Shown here: positions 52,066-57,748 of the stretch, piece by piece | Numbering within the stretch: position 1 is the first letter of the stretch | Layout of the letters: each line of letters starts with the position of its first letter | NCBI RefSeq assembly: GCF_012184385.1 | Contig: NZ_VSRL01000035.1 | Span: 1-57,748 of the forward strand | DNA length: 57,748 bases | Reading direction: 5' to 3' | Origin: Lentzea indica | Lineage (GTDB): Bacteria > Actinomycetota > Actinomycetes > Mycobacteriales > Pseudonocardiaceae | Position numbers and translations under genes: made by a program | Notes under the pieces: generated by a model | What the model was told of the DNA's origin: nothing | Databases searched by the model: none | Seen by the model: only the letters and a program-made list of their open reading frames with translations

Positions 52066-53475
52066 TCACGAGTGCACCGGCTGGTGCTCGCCGAAGATGA
52101 GATCCCAGTCCAGCTCCGGCCGGGGAACCGGGCGTGGTTCGGGGATGTGGCCGTGTGTCGAGATGATCGAGCCGTTGAGGTACTGCCACACCTCGTCGCC
52201 CACGCGCTGTTGCGCCATGACGGCGGCTTTCCTCGGTTGCGGGATGCCGGTCGGAATCGTTGCCACGAAACGGATTCCGCGGAAACCTTCGGCGTCGGTG
52301 GCCTCGAGCGTGCCGTGATGCCTGGTGGCGATGCGACGGGCGATCGCGAGCCCGAGACCGGCGCCACCCGCGGCACGGGTGCGGGCCTCGTCGAGCCGGG
52401 TGAACCGGTCGAAGACGCGTTCCCTGTCCGCTTCGGGGATGCCGGGACCGTCGTCGATGACCTCGAGCGTCGCGGAAGGCCCGCCACGCAGGCGCACGAT
52501 CACCGCCGTGCCCGCGTGGCGTTCGGCGTTGTCCAGCAGGTTGCCGAGCAGCCGGGACAGCTGCGCGCGCCGCCCAGGAACGAGTACGTGGTCGTCGGCT
52601 TCCAGGGTGACCATCCCCCGGCGGGAGATTTCCCGCTGCACCACGGCGGTGAGGTCGACGGTGTCCTGTTTGTCCAGTGCGTCGGCGTCCAACCTGGCCA
52701 GCAGCAACAGGTCCGTGGTCAGCTCCTGCAGCCGTTCGGTGTCCTCCAGCGCCGCCTTCACGACGGTGGGCCAGTCCGCCATGTGTGGATGCGACAGCGC
52801 GATCTCCAGCTCGGCCCGCAGCGCGGCGAGCGGGCTGCGCAGCTCGTGCGAGGCGTCCGCGACGAACCTGCGGGTGTCCTCGACGGTGCGGTGCACCCGG
52901 TCGAGCGTCTCGTTCAGCGTGGCGCCCAGCCTGGCGATCTCGTTGTCGGAGGACGGCACAGGGACGCGCCGGGTGAGGTTGTGCTCGTTGATCTCCGCCA
53001 CCTCGGCACGCATCACCTCCACCGGCCGCAACACCCGGCTGGCCGCGGCCAGCACCGTGACCGACACCAGCACGGTGATCGATGCGAGCACGCTGAGCAG
53101 GGTCGTTGTCGCGCTGTTCAGCTGCAGCTGCGCCTCGTATGCGGTCGACCGTGCCTCCTCACTGCTGCGTTGCGGCCCTTCTCCGATCAGCTGATACGGG
53201 GTCTCGCGGAGGTCGGTGAACGGCCACAGCGACAAGTCCGGCCGCACTTCGGTGCTGGCGTACCGGACCAGCATCCCCGGCGTGGCGACAGGCGTCTGCT
53301 CGTGCAGCTGGACGCAGTTCACGCTGGAACACATGTAGTGCAGGCGCGAACTGTCCGCGGTCTGGGTGATGATCTGCTGGCGTTGTGACACCAGCATCAG
53401 TGCCCCGGCGAGACCGATCAGCAGTGCGGTGATCACCGTGGCCAGAACGGTCACCTTGACCTGCAAGGATTTCAT
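52066..53475 (-). CDS. Two-component sensor histidine kinase
   Basis: 469 residues. Two membrane helices (residues 8-30 and 122-145) flank an outer sensor loop containing two cysteines (MCSSVNC). A HAMP-like linker follows, then the dimerisation helix with FVADASHELRSPLAAL (phosphorylated H210). The ATP-binding domain has the N box LLDNAERHAG, DDGPGIPEADRERVFDRF and GGAGLGLAIARRI. An extra 50-residue tail follows. Its start overlaps the response regulator stop (ATGA). The signal is unknown. Confidence 0.95.
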   Translation of the reverse strand: MKSLQVKVTVLATVITALLIGLAGALMLVSQRQQIITQTADSSRLHYMCSSVNCVQLHEQTPVATPGMLVRYASTEVRPDLSLWPFTDLRETPYQLIGEGPQRSSEEARSTAYEAQLQLNSATTTLLSVLASITVLVSVTVLAAASRVLRPVEVMRAEVAEINEHNLTRRVPVPSSDNEIARLGATLNETLDRVHRTVEDTRRFVADASHELRSPLAALRAELEIALSHPHMADWPTVVKAALEDTERLQELTTDLLLLARLDADALDKQDTVDLTAVVQREISRRGMVTLEADDHVLVPGRRAQLSRLLGNLLDNAERHAGTAVIVRLRGGPSATLEVIDDGPGIPEADRERVFDRFTRLDEARTRAAGGAGLGLAIARRIATRHHGTLEATDAEGFRGIRFVATIPTGIPQPRKAAVMAQQRVGDEVWQYLNGSIISTHGHIPEPRPVPRPELDWDLIFGEHQPVHS

Positions 53476-54143
53476 CGATCCACCAACCGGTAGCCGACGC
53501 CGCGCACAGTGGTGATGCTCCGCCGGTCGAACGGTGTGTCGATCTTGCGGCGAAGCGCGCTGATGTAGACCTCGACGAGGTTGGGGTCGGGGTCCTGCGC
53601 CGCGTCCCACACGCCGTCGATGATCTCCGACTTGGTGACGACCTCGTTGGTGTGCCTGAGAAGGAAGTTCAGCACCGAGAACTCCTTGGCCTTCAAGTCG
53701 ATCCGCGTGGTACCCCGGTGGCACTCCCGGCTGACCGGATCGAGCACCAGGTCGCCGGCCCGCAGCACCACCGGCTGGGCGGTGCGCGACCGCCGGGCCA
53801 GCGCCCTCAGCCGGGCCACCAGCACCACGTAGGAGAACGGCTTGGTCAGGTAGTCGTCCGCGCCGGTGTCCAGGCCCTCGGCCTCGTCGAACTCGCCGTC
53901 CTTCGCGGTGAGCATCAGGATCGGCGTCCACACGCCCGCGTCCCGCAGCTCCTGGCAGACCCGGTAGCCGTTGAGACCGGGCAGCATGATGTCCAGGACG
54001 ATCACGTCGTACGGGTGCTCCCTCGCCCGCCACAGCCCGTCCGTGCCGGTGCGCTCCACGTCGACGGCGAACCCTTCGGCGGTCAGGCCGCGGGTGAGCA
54101 GGTCGGCGAGACGGGGATCATCTTCCACGACGAGCACGCGCAT
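53472..54143 (-). CDS. OmpR-family response regulator
   Basis: 223 residues from ATG 54143. The receiver domain (1-120) has the acidic pair EDD, phospho-acceptor D51 (VIVLDIMLPG) and Lys in DYLTKPFSY. The C-terminal winged helix is of the OmpR/PhoB type (DLVLDPVSRECHRGTTRIDLKAKEFSVLNFLLRHTNEVVTKSEIIDGVWD, RRKIDTPFDRRSITTVRGVGYRL). Direct CTGAA repeats just upstream suggest it regulates its own operon. Confidence 0.95.
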   Translation of the reverse strand: MRVLVVEDDPRLADLLTRGLTAEGFAVDVERTGTDGLWRAREHPYDVIVLDIMLPGLNGYRVCQELRDAGVWTPILMLTAKDGEFDEAEGLDTGADDYLTKPFSYVVLVARLRALARRSRTAQPVVLRAGDLVLDPVSRECHRGTTRIDLKAKEFSVLNFLLRHTNEVVTKSEIIDGVWDAAQDPDPNLVEVYISALRRKIDTPFDRRSITTVRGVGYRLVDR

Positions 54144-54176
54144 GTGGGCAGCCTGCCGCATCCCTCGTGATCGAGT

Positions 54177-54215
54177 CCTGAAATTCGGTTCAGGATCGTT
54201 CAGCGTCCCTTCAGG
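54177..54215 (-). promoter_or_regulatory. Direct CTGAA repeats upstream of the response regulator
   Basis: CTGAA occurs on the minus strand at 54214-54210, 54203-54199 and 54193-54189, that is at 11- and 10-bp spacing, one helical turn. CCTGAA-N6-TTCAGG (54177-54194) forms an inverted repeat with the last one. OmpR-type regulators bind head-to-tail direct repeats at this spacing. The site is 35-70 nt upstream of the regulator's start codon. Confidence 0.6.
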
Positions 54216-54396
54216 TTCACCCTGGCAAGCTCTGCGTCGTGGACGAGGGGATCCACGATCGGGGGAGAAGGTGGCGGCGCCGCTGGGGGAGCAGTGCTGC
54301 CACCTTCTGATCCGTTGCCGGATTCGGCGGGAGGAAACGGCCGTGAGGGCCAGGACGGCGGCTGCTCGCCTCGTCCTGACCCTCAATGCCGATCGA

Positions 54397-54786
54397 TCAG
54401 GAGTAGGCCCCGCAACCGTTGCTGTTGCAGGCACGAATCAGGACCGACGTGGCGCCTCCGATGTAGAAGTCGAAGTGCGGCCTGGTGGAGGACTGCAGCA
54501 CGGCGATGCTGCCGTTCGTGTACCTGACCCTCACCTGCACGAAGGTCTCGCCGTACACCGTTCCCCAGACGCTGCCGTAGTACGCGTTCCCGATCTTCCC
54601 CAGGTCGTCGCAGACCTCCAGGTAGGCGCCCCCGGGAGAGGTCCGCACACCACAGTCCACCTGTGCCGCCGACGCGGTCGCAGGGTCGCCCGCGGTGGTG
54701 CTCGCCTGCGCTGGGCCCACGAGTGCGACCAGGGCGGCGAAAACGAATCCGAGGACCACGAAGACCGACTTGCGTGAACTCGTCAC
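54397..54786 (-). CDS. Small secreted protein, unknown function
   Basis: 129 residues from GTG 54786, with AAAGGAAA 9 nt upstream. The N-terminus SRKSVFVVLGFVFAALVALVGPAQA is a signal peptide. The mature part is about 100 residues and beta-rich, with four cysteines (VDCGVRT, LEVCDDLG, IRACNSNGCGAYS) that could make two disulphides. No family was recognised. It lies between the two-component system and the divergent SARP gene and could be a target of either. Confidence 0.75.
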   Translation of the reverse strand: MTSSRKSVFVVLGFVFAALVALVGPAQASTTAGDPATASAAQVDCGVRTSPGGAYLEVCDDLGKIGNAYYGSVWGTVYGETFVQVRVRYTNGSIAVLQSSTRPHFDFYIGGATSVLIRACNSNGCGAYS

Positions 54787-54950
54787 GGTTTTTGTTTCCT
54801 TTCGGCTGAGTTGCCAACGACGGGACGTCCCCCCATTGGTCTTGCGGTCGAAAGGCTCGGCGAAGCCGGTTCAATCGAGGTCCAATCCAGGTTCAGCCAT
54901 CGCGGGACGAGCTGGTCGACCGTGGACTATCGTCGAACGCGGGGGTGGGG

Positions 54951-57748
54951 ATGTTCCGGGTTCTCGGCGCGGTCGACCACGTCGCCTCTGACGGCACCGG
55001 GCTGAGCTTGGCGGCGAAACCGAGGGCTCTGTTGGCGGCGTTGCTGTTGCACGCCAACAACTGGGTCCGAACCGAACGGCTGATAGAGGCCGTGTGGCCC
55101 GACGGCCCGCCGCGTTCGGCGCCAGGACTCGTCAAGACCTACGTGTGGACTCTGCGCGGGCAGCTCGACGGCGAGCGGATCGCGGCCGGGCCGGGTGGTT
55201 ACCGCATCCTGGTCGATTGCGGTGAGCTCGACGCACGTCTGTTCGAGGAGCGCGTTCGCGAAGGCCGCGCGGCGTTGCGGGCAGGTCGGGCGCAGGATGC
55301 GGCACAGGCGCTGGGAGCGGCACTGGAGCTGTGGCGGGGCGAACCGTACCCGCAGCTGGGCGTCGCTGACGCGGAGCCCGTGCGCGTGCGGCTGGTCGAG
55401 CAATGGCTCGGCGCCCAGGATGATCTCGCCGAGGCGAGGATGGCGCTGGGGTTCGCCGAAGAGGTGATTCCCGTGCTGCGCGGCCTCGTCGCCGAGCACC
55501 CGTTCCGCGAGCATCTGCGGGCGTTGCTGATGACGGCGCTGTACCAGACGGGCCGCCAGGTCGAGGCGCTCGACGTCTACGACGAGGGCAGGACGCTGCT
55601 CGACCGCGACCTCGGGCTGTTGCCCGGTGCGGAGCTGCGCGAGGTGCAGGCCAGGATCCTGGCCCAGGACCTGGGCACGCGGAGAAACCACCGGCCCCCC
55701 GCCCAGACACCTTGCGCGCCCGCCGGGTTCACCGGCCGCGCCGACACCATCGCGGCGCTGGACCAGCTACCGGAACGTGGTGGCGTCTGCGTGGTCACGG
55801 GCCTGGCAGGGGCAGGCAAGACCGCGTTGGCCGTGCACTGGGCCCACAGCGTCCGCTCACGGTTCCCCGATGGGCAGCTGTACCTGGATCTGCGTGGCCA
55901 CAGCGTTCCGGTGATGCCGCTGGACGCACTCATCCGGCTGCTGACGGCGCTCGGCGTCGACCGCGACTCGCTGTCCACCGACGTCGACGATGCGGCCGCG
56001 ACGTACCGCACCGTTCTGTCCGGCAGGCGGATGCTCATCGTGCTCGATGACGCCCTCGACGCCGATCAGGTCCGCCCGCTGCTGCCTGGCACTCCGAGCT
56101 GCCTCGTCATGATCACCAGCCGGACTCGTCTCGACGGTCTGGTCGCCCGTGAAGGCGCCGACCAGATCGTTCTGGACGTCCTCACCCCGTCCGACGCCCG
56201 CGCCGTGCTCGAACAGGTCCTGGGGCCGGCCCGCGTCACCGCCGAACCGGACGAGGTCGACGAACTCGTGGAACTCTGCGTGCGGCTGCCCCTGGCCCTG
56301 CGCATTGCCGCAGCCGCGCTGCTCGCCAGGCCGGAGCGCTCGATCGGTGACTACAACCGCAGGCTTCGCGAGGCCGACCGGCTCACGGCACTGGCGGTGC
56401 CCGGCGACACCAGCACCGCCGTGCACGCCGCCTTCAGGTTGTCCTACGTGGCCTTGCCCGACAGCGCCAGGGAGTTGTTCCGGCTCCTGGGCCGCATGCC
56501 CGGCATGGACATCACCGCCGAGGCCGCGGCGGTCCTCGTGGGCAGCGACCCGGATCTCGACGTCCTGTCCGCCGCACATCTGGTGCGTGAGCACATGCCC
56601 GGCCGCTACACCTTCCACGATCTGCTGCGCCTCTACGCGGCAGAACGATCCGACGCCGAGGACGACCCGAGCCACGTCGCCACCCGCGTGGGCCGGCTCC
56701 TCGACTGGTACTCCAGGACCGTCCGCGACGCCGCGGACACCCTCGACCCGACCCGCCCCCGGCTACCAAGTGAAACCGCACCGACCGCGACGACCTTCCC
56801 GGACGCGACCGCGGCGAAGTCCTGGCTCGACGCAGAAGGACCCAACCTCGCCGCCGTCGCCGACCACCTCGGACCAGACGGCGAGGCCTGGCTGATGGCC
56901 GACGCGCTGCGCGGCTACTTCCTGCGCAGCAACGGCGTCCACTGGCAAGCGGTCGTCAGCGCCGGCCTGCGTGCCGCCGAGATCGCCGAGGACGATGCCG
57001 CGCTCTCAGCGATGCACAGCAGCCTCGGTGTCCTGCACTGGACCCGCGGCGGGTTCACCTCCGCCGGCGAACACCTGCACGCCGCCATTGGCCACGCGGC
57101 CAAAGCCGGGTGGACGCCAGGCGAGATCATCGCCGCCACGAACCTGGGGCTGGTGCGCAACAGCACCGGTCCGCTGGACGAGGCCGCGGACCTCCTGGTT
57201 CAGGCCGCGCAAGCCAGCAAGCGAACCGGCGACACCCGGCTACGCGGCCACATCCTGATCAACCTCGGCGGCACCAGGCTCGGCCAGGCCCTCCTCGACG
57301 ACGCCATCGCGTGCTTCCAGCAAGCGTGCGACGTGCAGACGAATGCACTGCCGATGGTGTGCCTGGCCGAAGCACACCTGTTCCGAGGTGACCTCGACGC
57401 CGCCGACGACCACATCGACCGCGCCCTGGCACGAAACCGCAGCCAGCCCAACGATCACGAACACGCCCTTGCCCTCGAAATTCGCGCGCGCCTGGAGCTG
57501 CTGCGCGGCAGACCCGAACAGGCACTCGATCTGCTCGACCGCGCGACCGGCCTGGTCGACGGCCACCCGCTCTTCGCCGCGGACGTGCGCAACCATCGCG
57601 GCACCGCACTACGTCATCTCGGCCGCACCGACGAAGCGCTCACCGAACACCGCACCGCACTGGCCCAAGCCCGCCACCACGCCCGCGCCGAGCTCGACGC
57701 CCGCGTCGGCCTCGCCCGAAACCCACCTCCAGCGCGCCGAACTCTGCA
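54951..57748 (+). CDS. AfsR/SARP-family transcriptional regulator with NB-ARC and TPR domains (partial)
   Basis: About 932 residues are visible before the right edge. N-terminal OmpR-type winged helix (MFRVLGAV...SLAAKPRALLAALLLHANNWVRTERLIEAVWPDGPPRSA), then a bacterial transcriptional activation domain (FREHLRALLMTALYQTGRQVEALDVYDEGRTLLDRDLGLLPG). An NB-ARC ATPase follows with Walker A GLAGAGKTAL and Walker B MLIVLDD, then TPR helices from about residue 650. SARP regulators commonly activate secondary-metabolite clusters. At 57710-57730 the frame changes from a TPR-like reading: THLQRAEL is found one base off, so a further indel is possible. Confidence 0.9.
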   Translation, partial: MFRVLGAVDHVASDGTGLSLAAKPRALLAALLLHANNWVRTERLIEAVWPDGPPRSAPGLVKTYVWTLRGQLDGERIAAGPGGYRILVDCGELDARLFEERVREGRAALRAGRAQDAAQALGAALELWRGEPYPQLGVADAEPVRVRLVEQWLGAQDDLAEARMALGFAEEVIPVLRGLVAEHPFREHLRALLMTALYQTGRQVEALDVYDEGRTLLDRDLGLLPGAELREVQARILAQDLGTRRNHRPPAQTPCAPAGFTGRADTIAALDQLPERGGVCVVTGLAGAGKTALAVHWAHSVRSRFPDGQLYLDLRGHSVPVMPLDALIRLLTALGVDRDSLSTDVDDAAATYRTVLSGRRMLIVLDDALDADQVRPLLPGTPSCLVMITSRTRLDGLVAREGADQIVLDVLTPSDARAVLEQVLGPARVTAEPDEVDELVELCVRLPLALRIAAAALLARPERSIGDYNRRLREADRLTALAVPGDTSTAVHAAFRLSYVALPDSARELFRLLGRMPGMDITAEAAAVLVGSDPDLDVLSAAHLVREHMPGRYTFHDLLRLYAAERSDAEDDPSHVATRVGRLLDWYSRTVRDAADTLDPTRPRLPSETAPTATTFPDATAAKSWLDAEGPNLAAVADHLGPDGEAWLMADALRGYFLRSNGVHWQAVVSAGLRAAEIAEDDAALSAMHSSLGVLHWTRGGFTSAGEHLHAAIGHAAKAGWTPGEIIAATNLGLVRNSTGPLDEAADLLVQAAQASKRTGDTRLRGHILINLGGTRLGQALLDDAIACFQQACDVQTNALPMVCLAEAHLFRGDLDAADDHIDRALARNRSQPNDHEHALALEIRARLELLRGRPEQALDLLDRATGLVDGHPLFAADVRNHRGTALRHLGRTDEALTEHRTALAQARHHARAELDARVGLARNPPPARRTL

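Noticed and set aside
54240..54396. Possible small plus-strand genes between the response regulator and the secreted protein
   Set aside because: The short frames have no ribosome binding site, no -10 spacing and no recognisable protein features.
1..57748. CRISPR arrays, tRNA or rRNA genes, intact insertion sequences, phage att sites
   Set aside because: No regularly spaced repeats, cloverleaf-like segments, transposase motifs or integrases were seen on either strand.

Overview
The window is high-GC DNA from an actinomycete. The codon use, the many GTG starts, the -10-like hexamers placed 6-8 nt before start codons (leaderless genes), the XRE-DUF5753/DUF397 pair, an AfsR/SARP regulator, a PASTA-less Ser/Thr kinase and a CmtR-type metal sensor all fit this. 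The mix of genes fits Pseudonocardiales (a Lentzea/Saccharothrix-like genome), but the genus is an inference. No rRNA, tRNA, CRISPR array or intact insertion sequence was seen, and no stretch over 300 bases lacks a gene.

Left part (1-8509): a complete L-rhamnose uptake and catabolism operon on the minus strand (rhaT-rhaP-rhaQ-rhaS-rhaM-rhaI-rhaD), divergent from a LacI-family regulator. Two near-palindromic operators lie in the shared intergenic region. Rhamnulokinase is not in the window and probably lies left of base 1. Positions 8502-16051 hold assorted genes: a secreted protein, an HxlR regulator with an NADP-binding oxidoreductase, a membrane Ser/Thr kinase, a cold-shock operon, a TetR-CocE hydrolase pair and a secreted sphingomyelinase-like enzyme.

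15359-25745 is an alpha-galactoside/galactose regulon. It contains a FadR-type regulator, an ABC importer without its own ATPase, a GH36 and a secreted GH27 alpha-galactosidase, an SDR that could be galactose dehydrogenase, galactonate dehydratase and a KDPGal-type aldolase. Two divergent promoter regions share a 25-nt element with one mismatch, which ties both halves to one regulator. The kinase step of this oxidative (De Ley-Doudoroff) route is missing from the window.

25860-31083 has a TetX-like flavin monooxygenase, an XRE-cupin regulator, a His-rich methyltransferase, a DUF1684-SnoaL fusion, a DUF402 protein and an XRE-DUF5753/DUF397 pair. 31280-37584 encodes a 1965-residue secreted protein with a 403-residue tandem duplication, followed by a small lipoprotein. 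37629-41596 is a metal/metalloid region: arsM with a palindromic operator, a MerR operon behind a 20-bp-spacer promoter, YnfA, an ankyrin protein, a CDF transporter and CmtR.

41663-51901 looks like a conflict region. It holds a three-gene membrane operon in which two proteins share a GGVSNVGNQA motif, a two-HKD phospholipase D-like protein, and an Rhs protein with a C-terminal polymorphic toxin domain and a candidate immunity gene. The window ends with a two-component system, a small secreted protein and a large SARP-NB-ARC-TPR regulator cut by the right edge.

Six genes carry a single-base frameshift, and a seventh is suspected. In each of the six, restoring one base gives an intact family member of normal length. 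This looks more like residual sequence error than true decay, but the sequence alone cannot settle it.
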